A stretch of DNA of 64,000 nt from Prochilodus magdalenae (taxonomy: Eukaryota > Chordata > Actinopteri > Characiformes > Prochilodontidae). Below, in pieces: positions 11,017 through 23,166 of the stretch. The position numbers were made by a program, and so were the translations under genes. The notes under the pieces are model-generated. The model did not search any database and was not told the origin of the DNA. It saw only the letters and a program-made list of their open reading frames with translations. The DNA lies in contig JAMWET010005002.1 of assembly GCA_024036415.1 (NCBI GenBank), positions 861,001 through 925,000 of the forward strand. Reading direction: 5' to 3'. Every line of letters begins with the position of its first letter. Position 1 is the stretch's first letter.

Positions 11017-11939
11017 AGTTTCGTCATTTCAAGATAAATATTTGAAGTGAATTTGAAAGGATATTTTAAATTATATGTGAGCTTGTTTTTTATGAATAAA
11101 TATTATATTTTGCACAAGAAAAATATGCAATTTTGTATATGGATCATTCCACTGAAAGGGTTCACAGTTCAAAACACATTTTGGACTTTTCACTGACTAA
11201 GACTTCAGACTGAAATCTTTAGACCTTAACTTTGCATGACCTGATACCTAATTATGTTTACTTTATCAGAACAGCAACATCCCATTTGTCACTACCAGAA
11301 CAATAATACCACTATGATTTTACAAAGTATTTTGACCAAATCTTACCAAGTGTTTTTAGTAGTGGGAATTTTAGCTAATGTAAACAAGCATACCTGGGTA
11401 CATGATCAGCAAACACAGTTTTAAATAGCTGAACAATCAAAAATCACAGGATTTGTATAAAAATGCAAAAAAGGCTTGCAGATAATATATGTTTTAGCAG
11501 TGACCATGTGGCCATTAGAGTCTTACATCCTGCTCAAAACTGCTGGGGTGTGGCTAACATTAGGCTCCGCCTAAGGCACAAAACTCTTATTCACTACTGT
11601 AAAACATTTACCATGGGTGTAAATGTAGGGATTAGGGTTTGGGACAGACATCTCCCAAAAGAAAGTAACCCATAAATTATGATTTTGTCTATATTTAGCT
11701 AAAATGATCTCACTTATTTGTTTTGGGATTAAGCATACAATTCTTGTAAAAACTGGAAATAAAAAGTTGGGAAATAGTGCTTTGAACATTTAGAAATATT
11801 TCTGTAGAATGGTTCATATGTGATTGTAGATTCATGGTAACATTTTTTCCAACAATAACACTTATATACATATATCTATGTTATAATACTGCCTTTAGCT
11901 CGTCTGTTTATAGTGTAACAGATTAATGTTCTTTATCAC

Positions 11940-11987
11940 CCCTCCACCGCGGTCTTGCTGATTTCGAATGCTGCTCCAGCAGTGATT
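11940..11987 (-). CDS. candidate 48-nt cassette exon of specc1 (unproven)
   Basis: On the minus strand an excellent polypyrimidine tract and acceptor (ttgtctcctttgtctttcag) is followed by 48 nt, then GGAGG|gtgata as a possible donor. The neighbouring exons (17726-17901 ending in phase 2, 4517-4701 accepting phase 2) would flank it. In that phase the 48 nt have no stop and read approximately ITAGAAFEISKTAVEG, so inclusion or skipping leaves the downstream frame unchanged. The segment is also more GC-rich than its surroundings. I do not recognise the peptide in other cytospins, and the donor is only moderate. Confidence 0.3.
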
Positions 11988-12480
11988 CTGAAAGACAAAG
12001 GAGACAAATGTGTCAGCATCAACACGTATCGACACATGTACGACCCTTGAAAATAACAGCAAGCCTTATTTGATGTCATTAAGGAAAGCCACATTACCAT
12101 TTCACTCACGAAATGTGTTTCATTAGCACAGCAAACGCTCATTTCTCATGTCATGCAACGTCTGAAACGCAAGTTTTCAGAAACTGATTGTTCAACCTAT
12201 GATTGGTTAAAAAAAACATTCTGTCAAAGAAGAGAGATTGTCTGTTTTTAAGTTCAAGCTTTTTAGAAAAGCTTGATGTGAACTTCACACCAGAAGGAGC
12301 AACAATCAGACAGCAGGTGGCGCCAAATGCCAGAGTTTTACAAAAGAGGGAAAAAACCAAACCATGCCAGACAAGGCAAAGCAGAACAAGGCCTGTTAAA
12401 GTAAAAGACAAAAAGCACAGCCAATCAGATGTTAGGATTGTCCCAAGCAGAGGCGGTTTTGGTGGGGGCACACAAGCTCT

Positions 12481-12683
12481 TAAAGGAATACTCCAGCTTT
12501 TTCAACATAGTCTCTGTCTCTCAGAAAACAACTGAAAACTCATTGACACTTACGATTGAAGACAACTGGCAGGAGCTGAAGCAACTGCCCATTGGCTTTA
12601 ACTGTAAGTAGATTTTGAGTCAACGGGTTTTCTGTTCTTTTCTAAGCACAAGGAAACATGACAAGTGCTGACGTATTCCTTTA
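12481..12683. mobile_element. 0.2-kb MITE, copy 2 of the same family
   Basis: The left end taaaggaatactccagcttt and the right-end complement taaaggaatacgtcagcact define 203 bp related to the 10806-11016 element. The interior ctctgtctct/ctctctgtctgctcc is also similar at the same offset. It is non-coding; overlapping open frames on both strands nearby are chance. Confidence 0.7.
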
Positions 12684-15376
12684 TACATAGTAATTCTTCC
12701 ACTTTGCTTAATCCATCCATTCATTCTTCATTCTGTGTGATAGCTCGGCTGATGCTAGCGGTACACTCACCTGGCTGTTACATAAAGGCGGCTGCGTCTG
12801 AGGAAAATCCTTTAGAGAGTGACCTCAGGAAGCGTCTTAGGAAAGGGGGATAGCGAGGTGCGCTGGCCATTTGAGCACAGTAGGGAGAGTAAAATACAGA
12901 TGTGTGCAGATCCTAATGATCTGGCAAAATGTATCATTGATAACTTATGACTACACATTTTTAATCCTATTCTCATTATGCGCTTTTATACAGAGCTGTT
13001 TGACTTTAAGCACTATTTCAGCAAAAAAATCTAATGTGCACAGTTTTCCCTTTGCTCACTCGGTGTCTGAAGTTTGCTTTCTTCAGTTTTCCAATGGCGC
13101 TCTGAGGCTAATATTATTAACACATAAAGCATTCATATCTTGCAAACTGTTTGCCTTTATCATTACATTGTATTACACAGTATGTTCTGTAACATTAACA
13201 AAGATCTACATAAGCATTTAGAAACAGGTGTCTACTTTGATGTTGATATATAATCTAGATTTTTTGGTGACCATGTTAAACGACACTGAAACTTCTATGC
13301 CACTTTATTTGAAGGCTATCTAAATTCATAACACATGAATGAACACTGAATATGATATTGATATGGCAGTATTTGAATATTCATAAATAGCTAATGCAAA
13401 TCTTAAATAGCTTAACGGCAAAATGACATAAGAAGTCATATGAAGTAAATTATGTTGCTTTGGCAAAGGGGGTCTTTTATCAGTGATGGCTATCTATACC
13501 ATTTATAACACTGTTATGAAGTATCATTCCCAAGCAATTTAACCTATAAGGCAGAAGCAAGTTAAAAACAGTGCTAAGAATCAGTTATAAACATTTTGGA
13601 TTTTCATGCATTCAAACTTGATCAGTTATATACATACTTTCCCTTAAGAATGAACATACTTTCTCTCTACAATCATCCTGTACAGCAGAAACACCCTTAG
13701 TAAGACATAATTCCAGCAAAAATAGAAGTTCCCTGTCTGTATTTCTGCTTTTTAAAAAAAGTAAAAACATTTGCTTTTAAATAGACATTAGTATCAAAAG
13801 TAAAAGTGTGAGCTATTACATGGCAAAAACAGAAGTTGCTCTTTTGTACTTTTTATTTGAGTAATAAATATATAAAACTGGCATATGATGTTGTTAAATC
13901 GGCCTTTAATAAGCTCCATTACATGGAAATGATGCTTCATAACAGTGTAATAAACAGAACAAATGTCTGCCACTTCAGTTTAAGCCTTATTTCCTTCTTA
14001 TGTCATTCGGTACTGTGATATATAAATACCGCCTGCGTTTGCATTTTAAAAATGTTATTTAATGCTTATGCTTATGTTAATTAAGTCTCCACATAGGTGA
14101 CCTTAAAATTAAGAGTTACCAAAAACTCTGTATCAATATTTTTTTTTTTACAGTGTCATGTTCCCATTACCAGAAACTGTTCTGACAGATGCTGTAATAT
14201 ATAATCATAAAAGCTGTCACAACAGCATATGGCACTGATTATGACATTAATGGCATGTCAAAGTTATGTAGCAGGGTTTAAGCAAGTCATTAAGTTGTCA
14301 GGACACTTTCTGCGGTTGCTCGTAATGGGTCATTCTTTACCAATCCAGGCTGGTTAAACGAAAGTAAGAATTTTCTATGGCTCTTAGGTAAAGTGAAAGT
14401 CATAAGATTATATTCCAGGCGCAAGTTACATTAGTCATGTGTCACACATGTAGGTTTCAAGGTGCTTATTGTGACGTACGAGCTCCACAATAGGTTTGCA
14501 GCTCCAGTGCAAAACTAAGAGGCAAACTTTGAACACCATTGCAGATCACGGCTGATGGACTACATTTGGGATAATGGGGGGAAAAAGTATAACTTAAGAC
14601 TTTCTGCCTAACTATGCCTTCAACCTTATCCAAGATGCATTTATCAAATACTGATCAAATATACTTATCTGCCATAACCCTGGAAAAAAAACAGCAACAT
14701 TACTGTAATCAAGATTACTGTGTAATCCTGTGACTTACTACAGTCAAAGTTTGGAGTGATGTGTGGAGTGAGTGGAGTGTGGAGGGCTAAGCAGACTCAT
14801 GCAGGAAGACTGACACATGGAGAGAACAGCCAACAGCCTGGACAGGGTATTACACACATCAGGACAATATACACTTAACAATGCGGGAGCAGCCAATCCC
14901 TGAGCTTGGACATTTTTTTTTAATTGATTGTAATGATTTGCTAACTTTTAGAAGAATACATTTACGCTACAACATTCAGAATACAAACTGGGTATGTTTT
15001 AAATTGTTGAGTAGATGCACATATGCATGTGCAAATAATATTAATAACATAACACACAATTCCTACCCCCAGCTGTTTCTACAGCACCTATAGAGGGCAG
15101 CAGTCACTTTGGTATGTTGAACAGCTTGAGCTGTTTCTTTGGCCAGTGGGAAGCAACTGTTTGCTGATAACGAGGAAACAATATTTGGGCACCTTAGTCT
15201 TGAACTACAATAACTGCATAAAGAACAAAAAATAATTTATTAATAGTTAACCTCAACAATTTGTATGGTAATTAAATGTCACTCAAATGTCAGTATTTAT
15301 TGCGACAGGTCTATTATAATGGAATTTTTAACTGGGGATGGAACATAAGGAACTGAAAAAGGTTACTTAAAATTAA

Positions 15377-15423
15377 GAATGAATGAATGAATGAATGAAT
15401 GAATAAATAAATAAATAAATAAT
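15377..15423. repeat. (GAAT)n(AAAT)n microsatellite
   Basis: About six gaat units run straight into five aaat units. It is a plain intronic microsatellite. Confidence 0.95.
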
Positions 15424-16845
15424 CACCATTTAACAATAAGACACCACTGGTTTTGGTTGTGTATTGTTGGGTGTAGTTTATTAGTGATCTAGAACTACTA
15501 GAAGGAAAATATTCAGAAATGCACTTTCACAGAAAGATCGATTTCCTACTGGCCACCCAATATTTCACCCACCCCAGTTTTCAACTAGGACTAACTTTGT
15601 GGTTTTGCCTAGGATTAGGCTGCTCAGAATAACAAAGCTAGCACCATGTTTATAGACTTAATAGGATATTAACTGTCCTTGTACAAAGGAGTGCAGATTA
15701 TATATGCTTAGCTACAATGCTATTACTATAAACTATATTTTGCCAGAAACATACTTCATACAAAGGACGCACATGAAGATAACATAAATAACATAAAACA
15801 GCGTTTTACACATTGCTGATTTCTAAAATGTTTTACAACCCCATTCCAATTACAACAAAAGCACAACCTGAATTATGAGTGTTGTAGCGAGGAGGCTATA
15901 GCAAACCTTGTCTTGCACAATCAACTTTCTTTCCTTCTTGTCATAAGGTCAGCAAATCTATTAGTCTCTCACAAAACTAGTTAGTTGCATTTGTGTTAAG
16001 TATGCTTCTGGCTAAGCAGAAGAATACAGGGTAGTTGTATTTATTCTAGTTATCATATGTCTGTGTATTAATCTAGATTAATGTTTATATTAATGAACAC
16101 CTACTAGAGACTACTGCAATATGTAATATGTAAAACTCCATGCTGTGCATGTTTGTGTATGTATATGTCTGATCACTTGGAAATGTATGACGTATTGATC
16201 ATGCATGCGTCTTTGAGGTAAGGCTCCACAGCCTGGACAGCAGCTGTCAAACCAGATTAAGGTGCAGGAGTGTAAGTAGAAAGGACAGGACTTTGCAGCA
16301 ACTAGACATTAAAAGTAAAACGAAACAGAATGTCAAAGTGAGTAGAAGACAAAAAAGAAGCAGAGGGTTTGTGGGTGAGACATTGCGTGTGATTTGGCAG
16401 TTTGTAAGAGTTTAACAGAAATTCCGAAATCTATAAGCCATAAAAAAGCCCACAGCTGGATTTGAGCAGGGCCACGTATTAGTAGATCTAGGTATTAAAG
16501 TATTATCAAGACTGAGATTTTCTCTGTACAAATAAATAGGATGATTGACTAAAACTCTAAGAAACAACACAGTGAGCTTCTCTTAAGATGTTCTTAAAAC
16601 GTTCTGTGCAGGGATGTGGCAAACCACAAAGAGAATCTGACTGTTTTTGGTGAGAATAGGCAACAGGCACATCTGTGCACTTTTTGAGAATAAGGTGGGA
16701 ATAAAACAGCCTGTCCCAAAGTCCACACTTCTGATTCTGCATACTTTGTGTTTTTGCGTGCTTGTTCATGTTATCTGCGGCAAGTCTTAGAGTAAATGCA
16801 CAAAAGCACATAAGTGGGTAACACCACACTAAATGAACAGATTTG

Positions 16846-17456
16846 CAGTACTGGGCAAAAGTCTGAGCGCATTCTTTCATTCAAAACGGACAGTTAGAAT
16901 ATATATATAAGTACAAGTTACACATTTGTCAAGAAAAAAAACAGACAAGATATTTTTAACAGAAGCCTCAACAACTACGTATAATAGCAATTATTTTTTT
17001 ATAGTTCACATACGTCTTTATCACAGCTTCCATACGTTTCAAGAAAACTATAAATAGATAAACCTGTAAAATTCAGTTTTAGGAAGCTGGATGCAGGTTT
17101 TTCATGTTTTTATAATTCCAAGTAACCCAAGTATGAATTTAGACTCTTCAGTCCATCTCAGATGTCTTCTTTAACTAATTTACTTATTTTTGTTTTTGTC
17201 TTTTTCTCAGTAAAGGCTTCTAACACCAACAGTAGTATTTAAGATCTATATATCTATTGACTCTTTTCAAGCAAGAGTAGAGTTGGAGTTTCTTCTCTCC
17301 CTCAAAGATGAAAGCTTTAAGTGCTATTTTTGCTGATGGGGAAAGTTTTGGATAGTTTCCATTGTTTTTATATTGTTTTCCATTTGGGAAGCAACACTTC
17401 GGTGCACTTCTATGGAAATGTAATAATTTATGGTCTCTGACTTTTGCACAATACTG
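16846..17456. mobile_element. Tc1-type element, internally deleted, with terminal inverted repeats
   Basis: The left end cagtactgggcaaaagtctg and the complement of the right end (cagtattgtgcaaaagtcag) are inverted copies bounding about 611 bp. The interior shares segments with the transposase relic at 19.0-19.7 kb (cctcaacaact, atcacagcttcc, agcttt-agtgctat) and lacks an open transposase. It sits just downstream (gene sense) of exon 17726-17901. Confidence 0.65.
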
Positions 17457-17725
17457 TCCCATTTCAGCAACTATGTGTCACATATTTGCCCTCATTTGTA
17501 GCCTTAACAAGTACTAAACATTATCACAACATTATAAAGATGCCACTTCCTTTGTTTTGGTTTGGCAACTACATTAGGGTAATGGGAAATCTTGAGCCTT
17601 GTCATCAAGTTATTACTTCAAGCACGTGTGGACTTTGGCACAGAGCAAAAGGGACAAGGCTATTCATCAGAGATCCTTTAATTCTGTTGAGTGGGGCCCT
17701 CTGATGTTTGGGAGTGGTACTGTAC

Positions 17726-17901
17726 CTGGCCCCCTGAATCTGCTCCAGCTCAGAGGCTAGTCTGGCACTGCGCTCCTGCTCCTCCTGTACCCTCCTCCGC
17801 AGTGAACGCACCTCCTGCTGAGCTTCTACTTTTATATCATTCGCCACAACCACCGCTGTCTGCAGGTCAGCCTGGAAACGGCGCCACTCCTCCTTCTCTT
17901 C
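17726..17901 (-). CDS. specc1: specc1 coiled-coil exon ([21 protein letters not shown])
   Basis: This 176-nt exon has acceptor atttgtgttcag|GAAGAG and donor GCCAG|gtacag. It enters in phase 0 and leaves in phase 2. It encodes [19 protein letters not shown] and [20 protein letters not shown], then ends ELEQIQGA plus two bases. [21 protein letters not shown] is the most conserved segment of the cytospins. The VV (rather than VI) and EAQQE agree with SPECC1 more than SPECC1L. It marks the end of the long central coiled coil. The intron to the next exon on the 5' side is only 349 nt. Confidence 0.95.
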
Positions 17902-18250
17902 CTGAACACAAATACATGCACACAGAACTAAATAATCAGGCTTAGGCTGGCTACCAATTTGGTGTACTATGGCAAATGTCCATCCTAAAATCCAGAAATA
18001 GCTGGTCATGCTTATGTCACATATAATTACTGTGATTAATGAGGAATGACACTGAAAACTGCCACCACACCTGCGGTTATCTGTTCAAATGTACCGTGAT
18101 ATGAAGGTGGCCCCAGTTTCAACTACTATGCTGTCATTCCAAACTTACTAGATTAAAACTGACACTTTGCAGCAACCCCTTTCTAAAGTGATTCATCAGT
18201 AATAAATACTCTATGAATGTCCTGATAAAAATCATTTATAGAAATCCTAC
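17902..18250 (-). other. 349-nt specc1 intron
   Basis: A short intron between the 74-nt exon and the EEWRRFQ exon, with a clear gtagga donor and a ttgtgttcag acceptor. No other feature is seen. Confidence 0.85.
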
Positions 18251-18324
18251 CTTCATCTGTTTGCTCATGAATTTCATTTGCTTGTCCTGCTCGACCTTAT
18301 GCTCCTCCAGCCTCTTGATCTGAT
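18251..18324 (-). CDS. specc1: specc1 short coiled-coil exon
   Basis: This 74-nt exon has acceptor gcttttcag|ATCAG and donor ATGAAG|gtagga. It enters in phase 1 and leaves in phase 0. With the preceding GAGA it reads ENQIKRLEEHKVEQDKQMKF followed by MSKQMK, all predicted heptad coiled coil. It corresponds to the stretch ESSVIKLEEQKSDLERQLK of human SPECC1 (from memory) and has the same length. It is too short to stand out as an ORF; exact phase agreement on both sides and the family match support it. Confidence 0.88.
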
Positions 18325-20534
18325 CTGAAAAGCCCAATTGAAATATGCATGAGAATGGTTTATTCAATAAACAGTGCAAAGATTTAATTCTCTTTTCACA
18401 TGAAATTAGCACTGAAAAGCTAACTTACTGCTCTTTCCTGTATTGTCACCAATAGCTCTCAAATGAAGCAATAAAGCACATCTATTCATACAGCTAATCA
18501 TACATTTTATCATACATCTAATTATACACACCTAAGCACCAACTACAGGGTTGGGAAGCAATGCCCCACCAGTCCTAGTGCCATTAAAAAAAAATTTAAA
18601 AAATCTTCCCACCACATGGTTGCAGTCTAGCATTTAGCCATTTTATTATGGTTTACATTGTGGTTTCAATGGTTCCAGAGCAACATAAATTTAGCAGTCT
18701 AATCATAACATTACCTAACAGTAGATCAGAGCAATGCTTTGTTATCCATTAATTAATAAAGCATCTCATTAATTAATTACACAGAGTGATCAAGAATGAG
18801 TGAACTGTACATTAAATTATGTTGTTTGTTGCTTGGAGCTTCAAGAGGTATATACTATATAACTTTACACACAATATACATTTTAAAATTATTCATCTTT
18901 TTTACACATTTACCAATTTCTGTTCCTATTTCCACATCCCTCCCCAAAAGTAAATGTCTGTAAATGGACTGCAACATCTAATTTTAGTTATTTGTGTTTG
19001 TGAAACTATGCTGTGCAAAAATCAGAGACTACCCTTCAATTATTTCAATTCCCAGTTATTTCAGTGGGAAAGCACAAGCTTTTTAGTATCTGAAGCGAAA
19101 ACCCGAAAAATATATTTAACAGAAAATTACACAGAAGCTTCAACAACTAAATACTGCATCAGACTTCCACTCTTCGTCTTCATCACAGCTTCCTTTCCTT
19201 TCATGATAGTTCAGTCTTGGTTTAACTTTTTCTGGATTTCACAATCCAATGATCTTGAGGTCTGGACTCTGGGGTGGACAGTTGTATATTTCCTTTTCTC
19301 AGTGAGGAGCTTCTTGAAGCTACATATAGTTTCAGACTCAGTGTTGAGGTGTCTTCTCACAGTGAAAAGATGGACAGAAATACCTGTGAGATTTTTCAGA
19401 TGAAACAAGAGTTGAGCTTGATGTTCTCTTCTCTCTCAAGGAAGAAAGCTTTTAGTGCTGTTTATCTGATGGGGACGGTTCTGGTGGTCGACCAGGTCTT
19501 GGCTAGGAAAAGTAGTTTTAGGAATGTGTGTGTTTTTTTTTTTACTTTTTACTCGACTTTCCTCTCCTTTAAACAAACTTATCTTTATTGAATCCCCACA
19601 AAATATCTCCTAAAAAGTGAATAACGTGTACTTAACGGAAGGGTGGCCTATGACTTTCCGCAGTATTGTTTAAATATTCCCAAATGACAATAATAATTAT
19701 AATGGTGCAAGTATTAAATTGCTGAGATAGGGAATGACAGCGAGAAAGAGAGAGACAGACAGATAAAGGGTAGGCATGTACACGATTACTCTATTAAGTG
19801 GCTTGGCAAATGTGAGAAAAATGGAGCTCAGTCATATCAGTCCAGCCAGGCAGCCGTGTCCAATCCCTCCACATTACGAACCACAAAGGGCCTCTGCCAC
19901 TGTGTGTGTATATTCATGCAGCCACAAATAGGCGGTTTATAGCAGTTGCTGCAGTGTGTTAAAGATGGCAGAGAGAAAACAGCTACTCGTTGAATTACAT
20001 AAGCCTGCAAAGTAAAAAAGCGCTTTCCATTTTTCAAAAGTGTCCTTTGCCTCTGGGGAACCGTGAGCGCAGTTGTAAGTGATATATTGGTGATACTGGT
20101 ACTGATGTTCAGGTCCAAGTTAACGTTCTATTCTATGAAGGTGCCAACAGCCTCTAGTTCTTTCATTCTACTGTATATTAAGCTTTTCATACACTATCCA
20201 GGATTGACTGTGGGGGCTTTAGACTGTTCTTCAGTAACAGCGCAAAATATATGATAAAACTAAATAAATGTAGTTTAGTTTATGTAAAAATATAGTGCTG
20301 TGTATTTAAGTGATGTGTATTAAAGACAGCAGAAAGAAAACGGTTATATAGTCAGTTACATAAGAAAGGGAGAAAGAGAGCTGTAAATTTTTAATAAGTG
20401 TTCTCCACTCCTGCCGCTATGGCTATATTCTGGGGAATATTTTTCTCTTGAACTGAACTCAACTGAAAGCTAGAGAGAAAGAGAACATGAGAGAGAGAGA
20501 GTAAAGGAAAGAGAGCAAACAGTAATGCTCATAC
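18325..20534 (-). other. 2.2-kb specc1 intron
   Basis: An intron between the 208-nt and 74-nt exons. About a third is the Tc1-type relic (19005-19671). The remainder is AT-rich, with a GA-rich tract at 20471-20520. No exon is seen. Confidence 0.8.
19005..19671 (-). pseudogene. Tc1/mariner transposase relic with degenerate ends
   Basis: Ends resembling gctgtgcaaaaatcagagac (left) and the complement of gactttccgcagtattgt (right) match the family at 16.8 kb. On the minus strand the interior reads as a broken transposase: a VRRHLNTES-like helix-turn-helix end and, near 19250, a PQSPDLK piece equivalent to the PQSPDLNPIE block around the second catalytic Asp of Tc1 enzymes. Stops and frame changes interrupt it throughout, so it is inactive. 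Confidence 0.65.
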
Positions 20535-20742
20535 TCTCCAGGTCCAGGATGGTCTGGTTGGTGTGTAGTCGAACTGCCCGCTGCTGTTCCACCTGGTCCT
20601 CCAGCTCAAAAATGGTCTCCTTTAGCTCCTTGATCTGGTTCTCTCCATCTCTGCTCTTCTCCTCCAGAGCAAGCAGGCTGGCTTTGTGTTCCTGCTCCTG
20701 CCTTTCCAATCTGTCCTGATGCTGCTGCCGGTCTGCTTCAGT
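20535..20742 (-). CDS. specc1: specc1 coiled-coil exon ([15 protein letters not shown])
   Basis: This 208-nt exon has acceptor gtgtgtgcag|ACTGAA and donor GAGA|gtatga. It enters in phase 0 and leaves in phase 1. It encodes [18 protein letters not shown], then [18 protein letters not shown] and [15 protein letters not shown], continuing the central coiled coil. The [13 protein letters not shown] motif is nearly invariant in remembered cytospin-A and -B sequences. From the splice junction to that motif the length (42 residues) equals that of human SPECC1, so no residues are missing between this exon and the large one. A GA-rich microsatellite lies directly downstream of the donor (about 20471-20520). 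Confidence 0.92.
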
Positions 20743-20814
20743 CTGCACACACCCACACATATACACAACATAAGCTCACCAAACAAGAAATTAGTCACAT
20801 TAGTGGTAGTAACT

Positions 20815-21195
20815 CCAGACTCCTTCAGATGGCGCTGCGCGAGGATGATGGGGCTATAAATACCTGTGGGGTGTGAGTGATGGGATCAATAGATTGAGAT
20901 GTGTGGAAAATGGCTCCAAAGCAGATGGTAATGCTTGGCTAAAAGGATTGACTGCATTTGGGCATGCTAGGGAAGGCGTTTATCAAATCTGGCCGAACTG
21001 TGCAATACTTTGATGCAAGAGTGGCTGAACAGTGATGTGGCCTACGTCCAGAAACTTCACAGCTGTTGTGAAGTGCTTGTGTTATTGGTGCTTGTGGAGG
21101 TATCTCACTCTATTAGGTACGTTTCAGCCACAGGTAGCAGTGAAATAACAGTGAGCTTACAATACAATAAAATACTAATAAACACGCTTGGGTAA
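20815..21195. repeat. dispersed repeat, copy A (pairs with 38335-38735)
   Basis: Segments shared with the copy at 38.3 kb, in the same order and orientation: agatggcg(c/t)tg, aggatgat, ggctataaatacc, atggctccaaagcagatg, aaatctggccgaactg, tttgatg(c/t)aagagtg, gatgtggcctac, ttaggtacgtttcag. It is an unassigned interspersed element of about 0.4 kb with no intact frame. Confidence 0.6.
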
Positions 21196-21735
21196 GAAAC
21201 AGCTTTTAAGACCTTTGTTTTCCTGGCAGTTGTATAACTGAAAACTGAGCAACAGTGTTAGGAAAAAGAAGCCATGCTTAAAGATGTAACATCTTATCAC
21301 CCATATTTGTCCCTTCTCTTATATTTTCCTGTGAGGTCAACTTATAAGATTTGTGTGATGTAATGCAAAAAAACAGGCATAATTTATTTTTACAAGGCTA
21401 TTTTCCAACCTCAAGTTAGAATTAAAAAGGTAGTTTACTGCCCCTAAATTAGCTTTCTTCTAACTGGCTCTCTCATATTGTGCCTCATTCAAAGAGTACT
21501 CAGATGTGCATAGGCAGAGCTAAACGCCAGCAGGCTGAATAAGTGGATAGATGTAAATGAGCTGATCCCTTTGTAATTACAAAACAATGCACTTAAAACA
21601 GTTCCCACAGATTAGTTTGTGCATAAGGCATATAAGGAATGAGTAGTGAATTGTGAGTGGTAAAAAAAAAAATAAGGGCAGATAAATGTTTAGCATTTGA
21701 GCTGGTTGAGAAAATGAAGAATTGGGACACCTTCA

Positions 21736-22125
21736 GACTGACCTGATAGGACACCTATAGGACCCGGACTGACCTCATAGGACACCAACGGGTCACAAAT
21801 TGAGCTGATAGGAGACCTATGGGGGACAGACTGACTAGATAGGATATGTCGTGTCATAGCTTAAGCTGACAAGATACATACAGGATAGGACACCAATGGG
21901 GCATAGACTGACCTGATAGAACACCTTTGTGTCATAGCTTGACCTGATAAGGCACGTACAGGTCACAAACTGGCCTGACGGGGCAATTACAAGTTACTGA
22001 CTGACCTGACCGGATATCTTCGGGCCACAGATTGATCCAACAGGACACATACAGGTCACAGAGTGACCCAACAGGAAATCTACAGGTCACAGACTGCGTT
22101 GAAAGGATACCTATAAGGCACTCTT
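21736..22125. repeat. degenerate minisatellite, unit about 33 bp
   Basis: About 12 imperfect units run on the pattern gactgacctgataggacac followed by ctacaggtcaca. Spacing varies from about 31 to 36 bp. It has decayed well beyond the state of the 27-bp array. Confidence 0.75.
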
Positions 22126-22963
22126 AAGACTTACTGACATGCACACTTAATCATGTCTCATTACAAAGGATGATATAAGTAAAGATTAACTGTCCCTGGA
22201 GTTATTTTTTCTGATAATAAGAACTCATTTGTCTTTACAGATATACCAGTTGGGATGTTGTTCAAAGAAGCATGAGCCATGAGCTATACAAATAGGATGC
22301 ACTCTTTGTCTCACTGAGGTAAAAAAAAAAACACAACTCATTCTTATGAAATGCCATGTTTTGTCCATGGCTATGTATGCATGCTTTGACGTAACTACTA
22401 GTTCATATATCTAAGGTGACTGAGTACAGACAACCTTCATTGTTCAGTGATGAATTATAATTCAGTGCACACACATGTAAAGACCTTTAAAGCAAATCAT
22501 GCAAGACAGGACTCATTATGTCCTCTTTTTTTTTGTCAGCATAAATATTGTCACAACTGTTCATAAGTATTACATAACTGCCCATCCCGTGCTCAAAAAC
22601 ACAGCATATACATCCTGTTGCATAAGTCCAAAGCATGGCATAGACTGTTCTTGTGTTATTATTGTCTTAGATGTTCACAGGTAAGTTCACCTGCAAGCAA
22701 GTTGGCTCTGGATTCATGGAAATGTGTGTCTGTGTGGTTATAGAAGGGAACACGTTTGAATGATCTCCAGATGTTTGTCAGCTTATAAAGTAGCTAGTAA
22801 ACAAAGAGTCTCATAATTAACATGGGCTTTACTACACAGCAACAAACACATGCACAGCTGTTCAAATATCCCAAAACACTTTAATGAGAAAAAGAAAAGA
22901 AAGCTCTGATGGGATGAATAAAAGATTACATGGACCAAAACAACCCATGCTGCCTGGGAGTTG

Positions 22964-23166
22964 GTGGTTGATGTAGCGCAATGGATAACACCACCACTTG
23001 CCAGTGAGCTACCAACCCCACATGGGAGACTGGGTTACTACGCTGTGCTACACCAATAAGAGTTCTTGGGCAAGACTCCTAACACTACAATGGCCTACCT
23101 GTAATACAATAAACCTTCCAAGAAACTGAATAAAAGTATCAGCTAAATGCCATTAATGTAAATGCC
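22964..23166 (+). mobile_element. tRNA-derived SINE, plus strand, B box lost
   Basis: It begins with a tRNA-like head carrying an A-box-like word (tagcgcaatgg), continues tgggagactgggtt and actacgctgtgctacaccaa, then taagagttcttgggcaagac, and ends in the tail cagctaaatgccattaatgta. Compared with the copy at 25.7 kb, the part that should hold the B box after gactgggtt is deleted. This SINE type is common in otophysan fish genomes as I remember them. Confidence 0.65.

Larger units (their letters stand above)
4702..17725 (-). other. 13-kb specc1 intron
   Basis: The intron between the coiled-coil exon and the first linker exon. It contains the 50-bp satellite, two related small MITEs, a Tc1-type derivative, a (gaat/aaat) microsatellite and the candidate 48-nt exon. 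The stretches 8000-10800, 11020-11930, 12690-15370 and 15430-16840 are AT-rich single-copy-looking DNA in which I see no exon. A short ccatccatccatcc microsatellite lies at about 8167-8194. Confidence 0.8.

Noticed and set aside
12151..12535. Overlapping frames of about 110 codons on both strands
   Set aside because: No recognisable family, no splice signals consistent with specc1, and partly within a MITE.
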